From NCBI GenBank assembly GCA_022841345.1, contig JALHRR010000012.1, positions 1 to 64,000 on the forward strand: a stretch of DNA of 64,000 nucleotides. Direction: 5' to 3'. The notes under the pieces are model-generated. The model ran no database searches. It saw only the letters and a program-made list of their open reading frames with translations, and was not told where the DNA came from. This DNA is from Saprospiraceae bacterium (lineage in GTDB: Bacteria; Bacteroidota; Bacteroidia; Chitinophagales; Saprospiraceae). The position numbers and the translations under genes are program-made. This document shows positions 45,112-54,683 of the stretch, piece by piece; position 1 is the stretch's first letter, and each line of letters begins with the position of its first letter.

Positions 45112-47229
45112 TTATTCTTTTGTTGCTGAAATAATATTCTGTATCACTTCATCCAACTCTTCGGCAGAATTTTCGAGATATTGGTAGACTTTGGCATAAT
45201 CATGATCGGGTGTTCCCATCTTCAGAAATTGAAGTAAGCCAAGAATATTGGCTAATGGTTTTCTGATGACATGTGATTGAAGGAAGGCAATTTCATTCAG
45301 CTTTTCATGCTGATTTTTGATCTTATTGAATGACAGGTCATAAGTCAAAGCCACTCCAACCAGATTTTCCTCCTGATCATAAACCGGAAGAAATTTCTCT
45401 ACCACCCACATGGTTTGATTGTCTTTGAAATCAATCTTGATCTCATTCCTTAAATGTTCACCTGCAACAGCTTTTGATAATTTCTCCTGAAAGCCGTTAC
45501 TATTGTCAGGATTTCCATATTCCCGTATATCAGCACCCAACTCGATCGGTTTGTCCAGTAATTTTGAGCTCAATATTTCGACCACAGAATTGAATCCCAG
45601 AATAATGCCTTCAGGTGAAAGGAAAAAATGTGCTTCATCCGAAGAATCCAGAATGGTTTTCATCATCATTTCTGATCGGCGTACATTGGCCTCACTCAGT
45701 TTTTTTTCTGTGATATCTGCATGTGTACCGATGACTCTTAGTGGTATTTCCTCTTCATTTCTTTCTACGATATTGCCACGTGTCAGCATCCAGATATAAG
45801 ATCCGTCAAATTTCCTGATTCTATATTCCAGATTTAACTGATCCTGTGAATCTTTATTTTTAAGCCATTTCCGGATGGCACCAAATACATAATTCTGATC
45901 TTCCGGGTGTACCAGCGATCGCCATTTATGATAAGTCACTTTGAATGATCCCGGCTCGCAATCCAACATCTCGAATACGCGGTCACTCCAAAAGCTCTCT
46001 TTCGTTTTTATATTCCAGTCCCACAGACCATCATTGGCCGCGTCCAGCGCAAGAGCAAGCCTTTGTTGACTTTTTTGGAGATCAGATTGCTTCTGCTTTA
46101 GCTCTGTAATATTAATCAGGTAGCCTCTATGATAACGTACATTCCCATCTTTGTCTCTGATCATCACAGATGAATCAAACACGCAGATATAATTTCCATT
46201 GGCATGCCGGATCCTGTACTCCAATGAATAGTTATATTTTTGTGCGTCTTTATGTGCTTTTAAAACTGAAGAAATATGTTCCAAATCTTCAGGATGGACA
46301 ATGCTTTTAAATTTCAATTTGCCTGTTATAAATTCAGCAGCTGTATAACCAAACTGCTCAAAAACATTTGGCGAAACATATTCTACGGGCCAATCTTCAT
46401 GGCTGGTCCAGTTGAACAACACTGAAGGACCATTGATAAACATCTGGCGATCCCTTACAAGTGCTTCCTCCAGCTGTTTCTGACTGGTGATATCGCTGCA
46501 TATAACAAGCGCTAAGACGCCTGAGTGCTCATCAATCTGAATTGGTTTGGCAGAAATACTGCGCCATGCTTGTGTATCTTCTTCTGAATGATTTGCAATC
46601 TGACCAGTATATACTTTGCCTTCCAAAATCACATTTCTATGAAGATATCTGACTTTATCGGAAACATCAGAATCTGATCCGGAAATCCAGCTTCCATCTT
46701 CTTTGAATACTCCCTGCAAAGCTCCATTCTTATCACCATATGCATCCATTGCATTATCATTATACGTTAGAATATTGCCATATTCATCAAAAATAAAAAT
46801 GGCATCATTCATGGCATTAATGAGATTTCCCAGTGTATACAAGGTGGGCAATTGGTGGATGACAGCGCTTTGTGTTGGTTTGTTGAAATCACCGGCTTCC
46901 AGCATTGCCGACCACACCAGCACAATTTTATCAGCTTCAAGGTGAACGGGATTCACTTCCCAATCAGAAATAAAATTTATTTCCGATTCAGGCTGAACAT
47001 GAAATCTATGTGTTTGATGGACACCAGCTTTCTTTTTTAATTGAGCCGACCAGTTTTGAAATTCTTCAGAATTGAAAAGATATTCTGTAACCAATTGTCC
47101 TACCTGAATATTGCTCAGGGTCGCCGCCCATGAGTTGCGGCCTGTGATCACCCCATTTACATCTGTATGAAGAATGATTAATTTCTTGTCTGTACTATCT
47201 GCAATGTTGAGCTGAAACTCTGGGGTCAT
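45112..47229 (-). CDS. Multi-PAS sensor protein with HisKA-like end but no ATPase domain
   Basis: 705 residues, no signal peptide or membrane span, so cytoplasmic. At least four PAS domains can be traced: near 135 (DAIFIFDEYGNILTYN), 265-330 (with VHPEDLEHI), 390-450 (WDWNIKTKESFWSDRVFEML, with VHPEDQ) and from 525 (HFFLSPEGIILGFN). The last 60 residues contain LQSHVIRKPLANILG, which resembles the H-box of histidine kinases including a histidine, followed by a helical segment. The protein then stops: there are no N, G1 or G2 boxes of a HATPase domain. It may be a phosphotransfer or dimerisation partner, or a truncated kinase. It is divergent from the acetyl-CoA hydrolase gene. Confidence 0.8.
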   Translation of the reverse strand: MTPEFQLNIADSTDKKLIILHTDVNGVITGRNSWAATLSNIQVGQLVTEYLFNSEEFQNWSAQLKKKAGVHQTHRFHVQPESEINFISDWEVNPVHLEADKIVLVWSAMLEAGDFNKPTQSAVIHQLPTLYTLGNLINAMNDAIFIFDEYGNILTYNDNAMDAYGDKNGALQGVFKEDGSWISGSDSDVSDKVRYLHRNVILEGKVYTGQIANHSEEDTQAWRSISAKPIQIDEHSGVLALVICSDITSQKQLEEALVRDRQMFINGPSVLFNWTSHEDWPVEYVSPNVFEQFGYTAAEFITGKLKFKSIVHPEDLEHISSVLKAHKDAQKYNYSLEYRIRHANGNYICVFDSSVMIRDKDGNVRYHRGYLINITELKQKQSDLQKSQQRLALALDAANDGLWDWNIKTKESFWSDRVFEMLDCEPGSFKVTYHKWRSLVHPEDQNYVFGAIRKWLKNKDSQDQLNLEYRIRKFDGSYIWMLTRGNIVERNEEEIPLRVIGTHADITEKKLSEANVRRSEMMMKTILDSSDEAHFFLSPEGIILGFNSVVEILSSKLLDKPIELGADIREYGNPDNSNGFQEKLSKAVAGEHLRNEIKIDFKDNQTMWVVEKFLPVYDQEENLVGVALTYDLSFNKIKNQHEKLNEIAFLQSHVIRKPLANILGLLQFLKMGTPDHDYAKVYQYLENSAEELDEVIQNIISATKE

Positions 47230-47637
47230 TATAGTTAAGGTGCTGTGATGTATGCTACTGCTTTATTCCTGTTTCGATTCTTTACTGTAACCTTTTATTT
47301 AAAGTAGTAAATTTTCGATTCGCAAGCAGCGGCAAGATACATATTTTAAATAATAACCATATGACAGTCGCAAATTATTTACAAAGTAATGGAGCCATTT
47401 ACAAAATTAAATAGGTCAGGGAAAGTACGTCATAAAGAAATTTACAACTTAATTTATTGATTTACTTTTAGTTATTATTAATCATTAAAGAAATAAATAC
47501 GTTAATTATCTTGTGGTATTTCATTCTGTTTTTATTCAGGTTCACTGAAGTTTTATATGATAAAAATCAATCTGACCAAATGACATTAAGTAATTCCATT
47601 CTCAGCATGTAATTTCGCCCTCCGAAAAAAGTAATGT
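47230..47637. other. Intergenic region between divergent genes
   Basis: 408 AT-rich bases with no gene. It should contain the promoters of the PAS protein gene and the acetyl-CoA hydrolase gene. A minus-strand TAATTTTG (47409-47402) fits the -7 consensus but is 170 bases from the start codon. Confidence 0.4.
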
Positions 47638-48924
47638 ATGTCAGATTCAAAATATATCAGCGCCGAACAAGCCATCGAACTCGTTCAAAGCGGAAACAGA
47701 ATTTTTCTTCATGGGAGTGCCTGTACCCCATTGGTATTATTGCAGGCATTGCTGGATCATGGCCGGCATTTGAAAGATGTGGAAGTAATGAGCATCAGTG
47801 CACTGGGTGACATTGACCTGACAGAAGCGCTCCATCGCGGGCAGATTACAATCAATTCACTCTTTGTATCCAAAATGACACGATATGCAGTTCAAAATGG
47901 ATATGGAGATTACATACCTGTATTCCTGAGTGAAATATCTCGACTCTTTGAAAAAGGAATTTTGCCTTTGGAACTTGCCTTCATCCAGGTTTCTCCTCCT
48001 GATAAACATGGCTATTGTTCACTGGGTGTATCTGTGGATGTGGCCAAATCAGCAGTCAAACATGCAAAAATTACTGTTGCGCAGGTGAATCCCAACATGC
48101 CCCGAACTCATGGTGACGGGATGCTACATATCAGTCAGATCAATTTTATGGTCGAAGGTATTCAAGACTTGCCCGAAGTGGATTACAGGAGCAGCATTAC
48201 AGCAGAAGATACATTGATCGGGACTTTCTGCGCTGCATTGATTGATGACAAAAGTACCCTGCAACTGGGGATAGGAGCGATTCCGGATGCAGTATTACAA
48301 TGTCTGCATCATCATAAGGATCTGGGAATTCATACAGAGATGTTCAGCAATGGAGTGATAGATCTGTTTGAAAAAGGAGTCATCACTAACCGCTTTAAAG
48401 CTAAGCACAAGGGCAAAGTGGTGTCATCTTTTGCAATCGGGAACAAACGGTTATATGATTTTGTAGACGACAATCCTGCATTTGCTTTTCTGGAAGCAGC
48501 ATATGTCAATGACACCAAAGTCATCAGAGTAAATCCCAATGTCGTGGCTATCAACAGTGCCATCGAGGTCGATTTGACCGGTCAGGTATGCGCGGATAGC
48601 ATCGGCAGTCTGCAATATTCAGGAGTAGGGGGACAAATGGATTTCATCCGCGGAGCTGCCTTATCAGAAAATGGTAAACCCATCATTGCACTGAGATCCA
48701 CCACCGGATCAGGAAAAAGTAAAATTGTTCCCTTCCTGAAAGAAGGCGCAGGAGTAGTATCTACAAGAGCGCATATACATTATGTTGTAACGGAATATGG
48801 AATAGCATATTTATACGGCAAAAATCTTCGTCAACGGGCGCAGGCACTCATTGAGATAGCACATCCGGATCACAGGGAGAGTCTGAGTGAAGCTGCGGGA
48901 AGGAGGTTTGATGTGAGGAGGTAG
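47638..48924 (+). CDS. Acetyl-CoA hydrolase/transferase family protein
   Basis: 428 residues with the two-domain CoA-transferase layout. Features include GIGAIPDAVL, the segment HTEMFSNGVIDLFEKG with a candidate catalytic glutamate, the glycine-rich YSGVGGQMDFIRGA, and C-terminal VVTEYGIAYLYGKNLRQRA. These fit the family of acetate/succinate/4-hydroxybutyrate CoA-transferases. It would move CoA between acyl-CoA and a free acid such as acetate in the cytoplasm. The sodium:solute symporter 3 kb downstream belongs to a family linked to small organic acids, so a shared role in acetate use is possible but unproven. Confidence 0.88.
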   Translation: MSDSKYISAEQAIELVQSGNRIFLHGSACTPLVLLQALLDHGRHLKDVEVMSISALGDIDLTEALHRGQITINSLFVSKMTRYAVQNGYGDYIPVFLSEISRLFEKGILPLELAFIQVSPPDKHGYCSLGVSVDVAKSAVKHAKITVAQVNPNMPRTHGDGMLHISQINFMVEGIQDLPEVDYRSSITAEDTLIGTFCAALIDDKSTLQLGIGAIPDAVLQCLHHHKDLGIHTEMFSNGVIDLFEKGVITNRFKAKHKGKVVSSFAIGNKRLYDFVDDNPAFAFLEAAYVNDTKVIRVNPNVVAINSAIEVDLTGQVCADSIGSLQYSGVGGQMDFIRGAALSENGKPIIALRSTTGSGKSKIVPFLKEGAGVVSTRAHIHYVVTEYGIAYLYGKNLRQRAQALIEIAHPDHRESLSEAAGRRFDVRR

Positions 48925-48955
48925 AATTAATAATTTTCCACATGTCGAATTGCTA

Positions 48956-49618
48956 TCAAGGAACTACCCGAAAGCAATAGCCACCGAATCTGTGAAATCG
49001 CTGGTCTGGTTTTTCTAATACCCAGGTATTAAAGTGCTTATCCGGGCTTGATGATAAAAGATGAATATTATTAGTTGAACTCCCATTGAGCTTAACAGCA
49101 CCTTCCACCTCTGTGTGTCTGCATTGGCCTTCAAAGGTTTGACCTTTTCCATATTCAAATAATCCTATTGCATGTTTAAAAAAATAAACTCCAATTTTCT
49201 TTAAAACAATTGAATATTTAAGATCATATACATTATTTTCATATAGATATTGTCCTACGAGTGACACTGCACCACTTGAGTACATATACAAATTATAATC
49301 ATACTCATTTTCTAATAAGACGTCAAATTCAGAAAAATTATCTGTAATTGCTGCTGTATCATCGATTCGTACAATAATGGTTTCTGGATAAAATAACCAG
49401 TTCTCTAATTTATACTGTTTGTTTGTTTGTTTTTCATAGACCATGTCATCAAAAGTAGAATGAATTGTTATTGTATCACCAACTCTAAAAGTTTCCAGGG
49501 CCGCAGAGAGAGTAGCCGGTATTTCAAACACATGAGAACCAGGGAAATCACATTCTTTTCTGGTGCAAGAATGAATTATTAAAATTAAAACCGTAAGCTG
49601 TAAATACTTTAATGGCAT
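48956..49618 (-). CDS. Lipoprotein of unknown function
   Basis: 220 residues. The N-terminus MPLKYLQLTVLILIIHSC is a lipoprotein signal with the cysteine at 18, followed by TRKECDFPG. The mature part is beta-rich, with no domain that I recognise (TIHSTFDD, RFGGYCFRVVP). It follows the metallopeptidase-like lipoprotein gene after 32 bases on the same strand, so the two are probably co-transcribed. It converges with the acetyl-CoA hydrolase gene after 31 bases. Confidence 0.75.
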   Translation of the reverse strand: MPLKYLQLTVLILIIHSCTRKECDFPGSHVFEIPATLSAALETFRVGDTITIHSTFDDMVYEKQTNKQYKLENWLFYPETIIVRIDDTAAITDNFSEFDVLLENEYDYNLYMYSSGAVSLVGQYLYENNVYDLKYSIVLKKIGVYFFKHAIGLFEYGKGQTFEGQCRHTEVEGAVKLNGSSTNNIHLLSSSPDKHFNTWVLEKPDQRFHRFGGYCFRVVP

Positions 49619-49650
49619 AATTATTTATTTGAAATTTCTATTATTCATAT

Positions 49651-51591
49651 TTAATATTCATCAAATAATGTGTTAACCTGAAATTGAGTATTCCCAGTTG
49701 ATCCTAAATAATTAGAAATTAAAACTTGCCTGAAGTCTTCAACAGAAGTTACCATTGGCGTCAAACTTGAAAACATTTGACCAATAGTAAACCCCGAAAC
49801 TGCATCATCTAAAATTGTACAATCAGTTCCATCTTGATTACATGCGGATACTTCTATACCATTTCTAAGAAAAGTTTCTTCACCAACATCTATTAGATCA
49901 TGGTATAATCCAATAGGTATGTGATTTGAATTAGCATTCCTTGTCCTTTCTAATCGAACTTCCCAAGTTCTTACTCCACTGAAGTTGAATCCATAAGTTC
50001 TATGTGTATAAGTCATTCCAATAAATTCAGCCCAGGACTCACAAATGCTTATCAGGGGTGCCCCTATACTATTTTGATCTCCATGACCATCAGCTACAAC
50101 CTCAGCAATAATTAAATTTTCCCAAAATATAGGTCCCACCTTGTGGAAATGAGACGCATGCGCATATTCATGATAAGCCAGGTTTTTCAGCTCATCTGAG
50201 GTCAGATAATTGATACCTATTTTAACATCGGGCATATATGCAATTGCCGCATTCCATCCAATGTATCCAATGAGTAAATGAAAAGGATTTAAAAAATAAA
50301 AGGAGTGAGCCATAGCAGCCCCGAGAGTAGTTCCTATTGGGTGAAACTTATTCATTGTGGCATAACCATACCTTGTACTCCTTCCCACAAAAACATCGAG
50401 ATTACTTGGTGGAGGTAAAATACCGTCATTGGCTGCAAAATCATGAAATTCATGCAATGCATTATTAACTGTTGCAGCTCCCCAATATAGATGTGCAGAA
50501 GTACCCTGATTGTTCCACATATCAAAATTATCTGATATGTTATTAAATACCGGGCCATTTATTACTCCTACATAATCCTTAATAGGTACCGCCCACTCCC
50601 ATGCTGCTCTCACTCCTGCTCTTGCTCCTCTGATAGTTATTCTGGGAGAAGTAAACTTAACCCACATCCATGCAATACCTTTATATCGTCTATTGACTCT
50701 AAAGCAACCATTATCATCCGTCCAAACTTCATCTTCACTAAAGAAATTATCCTTCAATATAACTTTAACTCTTCTTACTCCTCTCCATCCAAGTTCTGTA
50801 TCCATTACGTTAATACATCCTCCAGGTTTACGTTGATCGCTAAAAACCACGCATCCGCATCCGTTTGTAGTAAGACCATTGGGTGGTGGTGGTGGATAAG
50901 TATAAGAATTGCATTCAATACTGTAAGATGGTCCATGAAATTCATCAAAATAATTACACTCCTCACCCTGACTATCAATGATAAATGAACGTCCCGGTGT
51001 ACCCTGAATATATTCAGTGCATTCACAATGATCTGATTTCTGTGAAGTCTCAATTCCATTACCACCTGTATAAATCGTATAACCAACAACGTCAGGATCT
51101 AAATCCACCCTAGTTATTGCTTGCCTGATGATGGCTTCATTGGGAGAATTCAAGTGCAATTCACTTAAAACGGAATAGGACACTGAAGGAATGGTTTTAT
51201 CTATCGGAATAACAGCATATAGTACAGGCATGTCCGTAAATGAAGCACCGGAAGGCATGTAATAATCACCCATAACTATTACTTCTTTATCCATTGGATA
51301 GTCATACATATTGAATTCACTGTTAAATAATAATTTGACCTGCTCAATATTCACAGGGTTAAATTGTATATAACGATGTGTAACAGGCAGAATATAGGAA
51401 GATTGTGGGAATAATTCAGAAAAGGCTGCCCTGAAATTTGCTATTGCGTATGGATTTGCTTTTGTATTTCCTAAAACTGTCAAGACCCCGATGGTATCTT
51501 CTCTTTCCATGGATGTTCCACCACGAACAAAACTGTTGGAAACGGTAGAAAATAGATACTCCTCAGTTTGTACCTGATTAGTTGTGTCCAT
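49651..51591 (-). CDS. Metallopeptidase-like lipoprotein, leader out of frame (phase-variable candidate)
   Basis: The open frame from the ATG at 51591 gives 646 residues without a signal peptide. Upstream in the same frame the codons read YTFLLLILCFIILPSCRKDL, a lipoprotein h-region and lipobox, but no start codon precedes them: the frame runs into a TAG at 51676-51678. An ATG at 51709 starts MKLSSIIQASLERKK in another frame, and a (CTTT)6 tract lies between. The mature protein has an HEYAH motif near residue 473 (HExxH zinc site) and ESWAEFIG some 50 residues later, a plausible gluzincin third ligand. A cysteine-rich segment and a short beta-sandwich (EVWTDDNGCFRVNR) come before it. The family is not known to me. 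Confidence 0.75.
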   Translation of the reverse strand: MDTTNQVQTEEYLFSTVSNSFVRGGTSMEREDTIGVLTVLGNTKANPYAIANFRAAFSELFPQSSYILPVTHRYIQFNPVNIEQVKLLFNSEFNMYDYPMDKEVIVMGDYYMPSGASFTDMPVLYAVIPIDKTIPSVSYSVLSELHLNSPNEAIIRQAITRVDLDPDVVGYTIYTGGNGIETSQKSDHCECTEYIQGTPGRSFIIDSQGEECNYFDEFHGPSYSIECNSYTYPPPPPNGLTTNGCGCVVFSDQRKPGGCINVMDTELGWRGVRRVKVILKDNFFSEDEVWTDDNGCFRVNRRYKGIAWMWVKFTSPRITIRGARAGVRAAWEWAVPIKDYVGVINGPVFNNISDNFDMWNNQGTSAHLYWGAATVNNALHEFHDFAANDGILPPPSNLDVFVGRSTRYGYATMNKFHPIGTTLGAAMAHSFYFLNPFHLLIGYIGWNAAIAYMPDVKIGINYLTSDELKNLAYHEYAHASHFHKVGPIFWENLIIAEVVADGHGDQNSIGAPLISICESWAEFIGMTYTHRTYGFNFSGVRTWEVRLERTRNANSNHIPIGLYHDLIDVGEETFLRNGIEVSACNQDGTDCTILDDAVSGFTIGQMFSSLTPMVTSVEDFRQVLISNYLGSTGNTQFQVNTLFDEY

Positions 51592-51709
51592 TAAATCCTT
51601 CCTGCAGGAAGGCAGTATTATGAAGCAAAGTATTAAAAGGAGAAAGGTGTACTTTCTTTCTTTCTTTCTTTCTTTCTAGTGAAGCTTGAATGATGGATGA
51701 AAGTTTCAT
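51592..51709 (-). other. Split leader of the metallopeptidase-like lipoprotein gene
   Basis: Reading from ATG 51709 gives MKLSSIIQASL and then repeated ERKK encoded by the tract. The remaining distance to the main frame is 118 bases, one more than a multiple of three. Loss of one CTTT unit (114) or gain of two (126) joins both parts into one frame and yields a complete leader with a charged n-region, hydrophobic core and LPSC lipobox. Confidence 0.7.
51652..51675. repeat. (CTTT)6 tetranucleotide tract
   Basis: Six uninterrupted CTTT units (AAAG on the coding strand) within the leader of the lipoprotein gene. Tracts of this kind change length by slipped-strand mispairing. Confidence 0.95.
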
Positions 51710-52007
51710 GTTGTAGTATTTATCTTACAATAATACACTTTACTTCTTGAACTGATACTTTTACAATGTTAAATTTTAGTGAATTTCTCATAATTTAACA
51801 TATTTTAATTTATTACATATTGTTCTGTTATTAATCTAAACCCTTTATTGGTGGATTAAATAGCATATTCTGACAATTTTATTTGCGACCGATCATTAAG
51901 AAAAGAATTAAATCCTGAAAGAAAATTTATTTTCTACTTTAGCCGGACTGAATGACAAAAGTTATTTTCACGCATTATAGTATTTCGCTACAATTAAATC
52001 CTTCAAC
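51710..52007. other. Intergenic region between the divergent lipoprotein and DUF4212 genes
   Basis: 298 AT-rich bases without a gene. A minus-strand TATTATTG (51735-51728) is one mismatch from the -7 consensus and would start a transcript just before ATG 51709. TACTTTAG on the plus strand near 51934 is a one-mismatch candidate for the DUF4212/symporter operon. Confidence 0.35.
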
Positions 52008-52265
52008 ATGACCACCAAATCCATGAAGCTGTATTGGAAAAAAAACCTTCAATATCTGGCCATCCTGCTCTCCATTTGGTTCCTGGCTTCGTTTGGGATG
52101 GGGATATTATTTGTAGATCAGCTCAATGTCTATAAGATGGGAGGCTTCAAGCTGGGATTTTGGTTTGCTCAGCAGGGTTCAATATATGTATTTGTCATTT
52201 TAATATTCGTCTATGTCTATCTGATGAACCGCCTGGACAAATCATTCGAAGTGGAGGAGATTTGA
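52008..52265 (+). CDS. DUF4212 small subunit of a sodium:solute symporter
   Basis: 85 residues with two membrane spans (LQYLAILLSIWFLASFGMGIL and SIYVFVILIFVYVYLMNRL), with the conserved KxYWKKN start and a GGFKLGFWFAQQGS loop. This is the DUF4212/TIGR03647 family, always seen next to a large sodium:solute symporter subunit, as here after 27 bases. It probably forms the transporter together with that protein in the inner membrane. Confidence 0.9.
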   Translation: MTTKSMKLYWKKNLQYLAILLSIWFLASFGMGILFVDQLNVYKMGGFKLGFWFAQQGSIYVFVILIFVYVYLMNRLDKSFEVEEI

Positions 52266-52292
52266 TTTTAACGCTAATACATTATCTGCCCG

Positions 52293-53984
52293 ATGGACAT
52301 TCTTACCTGGACATATATTATAGTTGGAATCACCTTTGCTTTATACATTGTGATTGCCATCGTAACGAGGGCAGATACCACTAAAGAGTTTTATGTTGCG
52401 GGCAGCAGCGTTTCGCCTCTGGCCAATGGAATGGCCACCGCAGCAGACTGGATGTCAGCTGCATCCTTTATTTCTATGGCAGGGTTGATTTCATTCATGG
52501 GGTATGATGGTTCAGTCTATCTTATGGGCTGGACCGGAGGATATGTTTTGCTGGCACTATTACTGGCCCCCTATCTGAGGAAATTCGGAAAGTTTACAGT
52601 TCCTGACTTTGTGGGCGACAGATATTATTCACAGGTCGCGCGGATGGTAGCTGTAGTGGCTGCATTGTTTGTTTCATTCACTTATGTGGCAGGTCAAATG
52701 CGGGGAGTGGGCATTGTTTTCTCCAGATTCCTGGAAGTAGATATCAATACCGGAGTCATTATCGGAATGGTGATAGTCCTATTTTATGCAGTCCTGGGTG
52801 GAATGAAAGGAATTACCTACACACAAGTGGCACAATATTGCGTCCTGATCTTTGCCTATATGGTTCCAGCTATTTTCATCAGTCTGCAAATCACAGGGAA
52901 TCCTATTCCACAATTAGGCTTTGGTGCACAAACTTCTGACGGGATCTATCTGCTCGACAAACTGGACGGTTTACTCCTCGAACTGGGATTCACAGCTTAT
53001 ACCGTGGGCAGCAAAAGCACAATTGATATATTCTTTATCACTGCTGCCCTCATGGTCGGAACTGCAGGCCTTCCGCATGTGATCGTCCGGTTTTTCACGG
53101 TCCCTAAAGTAAGGGATGCCAGAAAATCAGCCGGATATGCCCTGATTTTCATTGCCATACTCTATACGACGGCACCTGCACTCGGTGCTTTTGGTATTTA
53201 CAATATGATTCAGACCGTCAATAAAGCTCCCACAAATGCATTACCCGCCTGGGTAGATAATTGGAGTAAAACAGGTCTCATCAGCATTGATGATCGCAAT
53301 GGAGACGGCATTGTTCAATACCATGCCTCCGCAGAAATCAATGAACTCAAGATCGACAAAGACATCATGGTCTTAGCCAATCCCGAGATCGCTCAATTGC
53401 CCAATTGGGTCATAGCTTTGGTAGCAGCAGGAGGCCTGGCTGCAGCGCTTTCCACAGCTGCCGGACTATTACTGGTGATTTCTTCTGCTATCAGCCATGA
53501 CTTATTGAAAAAAGGAATTGCACCCAATATCACTGAGAAAAATGAATTGATTGCAGCAAGACTAGCGGCTGTAGGCGCGGTGGTAGTGGCAGGATATTTT
53601 GGGATCCATCCGCCTGGATTTGTTGCTGAAGTTGTTGCATTTGCTTTTGGACTGGCAGCTTCTTCCTTCTTTCCGATTATCATTATGGGAATTTTCTCTA
53701 AACGGATGAATAAAGAAGGTGCAGTAGCCGGCATGGTTGCGGGATTGGCATTTACACTTTCTTATATTATCTACTTTAAATTCATTTCACCGGAATCAAA
53801 TACACCCGAAAATTGGTGGCTTGGAATTTCGCCTGAAGGTATCGGCACATTGGGGATGTTGATCAATTTCATCATCTCTATCATCATTTCAAGATTCACA
53901 CCGGCACCACCTTCTGAGGTACAGGAATTGGTAGAGAATATCAGGATACCAAAGGGGGCTGGAGAGGCTGGGGGTGTGCATTAG
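52293..53984 (+). CDS. Sodium:solute symporter, VC_2705-type large subunit
   Basis: 563 residues with about 13 membrane spans. ADTTKEFYVAGSSVSPLANG and ATAADWMSAASFISMAG near the N-terminus are typical of SSS-family acetate/propionate-type symporters (ActP relatives, TIGR03648). A longer loop near residue 310 (DDRNGDGIVQYH) fits this subfamily. It would take up a small organic acid with sodium. It forms an operon with the DUF4212 gene; the acetyl-CoA hydrolase gene nearby may act on the same substrate. Confidence 0.9.
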   Translation: MDILTWTYIIVGITFALYIVIAIVTRADTTKEFYVAGSSVSPLANGMATAADWMSAASFISMAGLISFMGYDGSVYLMGWTGGYVLLALLLAPYLRKFGKFTVPDFVGDRYYSQVARMVAVVAALFVSFTYVAGQMRGVGIVFSRFLEVDINTGVIIGMVIVLFYAVLGGMKGITYTQVAQYCVLIFAYMVPAIFISLQITGNPIPQLGFGAQTSDGIYLLDKLDGLLLELGFTAYTVGSKSTIDIFFITAALMVGTAGLPHVIVRFFTVPKVRDARKSAGYALIFIAILYTTAPALGAFGIYNMIQTVNKAPTNALPAWVDNWSKTGLISIDDRNGDGIVQYHASAEINELKIDKDIMVLANPEIAQLPNWVIALVAAGGLAAALSTAAGLLLVISSAISHDLLKKGIAPNITEKNELIAARLAAVGAVVVAGYFGIHPPGFVAEVVAFAFGLAASSFFPIIIMGIFSKRMNKEGAVAGMVAGLAFTLSYIIYFKFISPESNTPENWWLGISPEGIGTLGMLINFIISIIISRFTPAPPSEVQELVENIRIPKGAGEAGGVH

Positions 53985-54626
53985 ATAATTGTTGCACATT
54001 GGGTTAGGGTGTCTCAAATTAAATTTACAGACTAACTATCAATAGAAAACATTAGATTTTTACACTATCATTTGAACAAAAAATAGAAGATAAATCAGAG
54101 GTTGATTAGAAGGTAGAATTTTTTAAATTGAGCTTTCACCTATAGTAAAAATGCGTGATTTTAAAGCTGAGCAATTGTATTTAATGCCTGCATTATTTCA
54201 ACCTTCCTGTACTTTTGTCTTGATACAAAAGTACCAAAAAATCAAGGTATATTCTTTACGAGTGTAGTATAGAGTAGCCTCAGAGCTGCGTTCGGCAGGG
54301 CTCACTTGCTCTTCGGTTCGCTTCCTTGAAAAGTACATTTAGTACTTTCCTGCGTCGCTCATACTCCGCGCAGCCAAGCCGCTCGCCTAAAATATTTTCG
54401 ACTTACACAATCATATATCTTATATTTAGAATGTGAAATAGCTGGAAATTACGTCTTAGCTCGACTTCTGTGCCTGCTTATTTGTCGTTAAATTCAATAC
54501 TTCAACTGTGTTGCGATCAGCTTGAAAAGCTACGGAAATTTTAAAAGGCCAAATTAAACAGCCAGGTTTAAAGTAGGATTGAACTTTCACACTTAATAGA
54601 GTACAATAAAAAGAGAAACACAATCT
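53985..54626. other. Intergenic region with two palindromes
   Basis: About 640 bases between convergent genes, no gene recognised. GTACTTTTGT (54209-54218) pairs perfectly with ACAAAAGTAC (54225-54234). A second palindrome pairs AAAGTAC (54330-54336) with GTACTTT (54342-54348). The GC content of the stretch between them is higher than its surroundings. Sequences like the first palindrome followed by CAAAAAATCAAGG are familiar to me from other Bacteroidota intergenic regions. Confidence 0.6.
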
Positions 54627-54674
54627 AAAAAATGACTGCCGGCTCCAGAAACTTCATTTCTAAAACCGGCAGTC
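54627..54674 (-). terminator. Intrinsic terminator of the second giant gene
   Basis: GACTGCCGG (54634-54642) pairs with CCGGCAGTC (54666-54674), with an inner AGAAA/TTTCT pairing. On the minus strand the stem is followed by ATTTTTT (T-run at 54632-54627). It starts 10 bases beyond the stop codon. Confidence 0.85.
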
Positions 54675-54683
54675 TGATTACAC

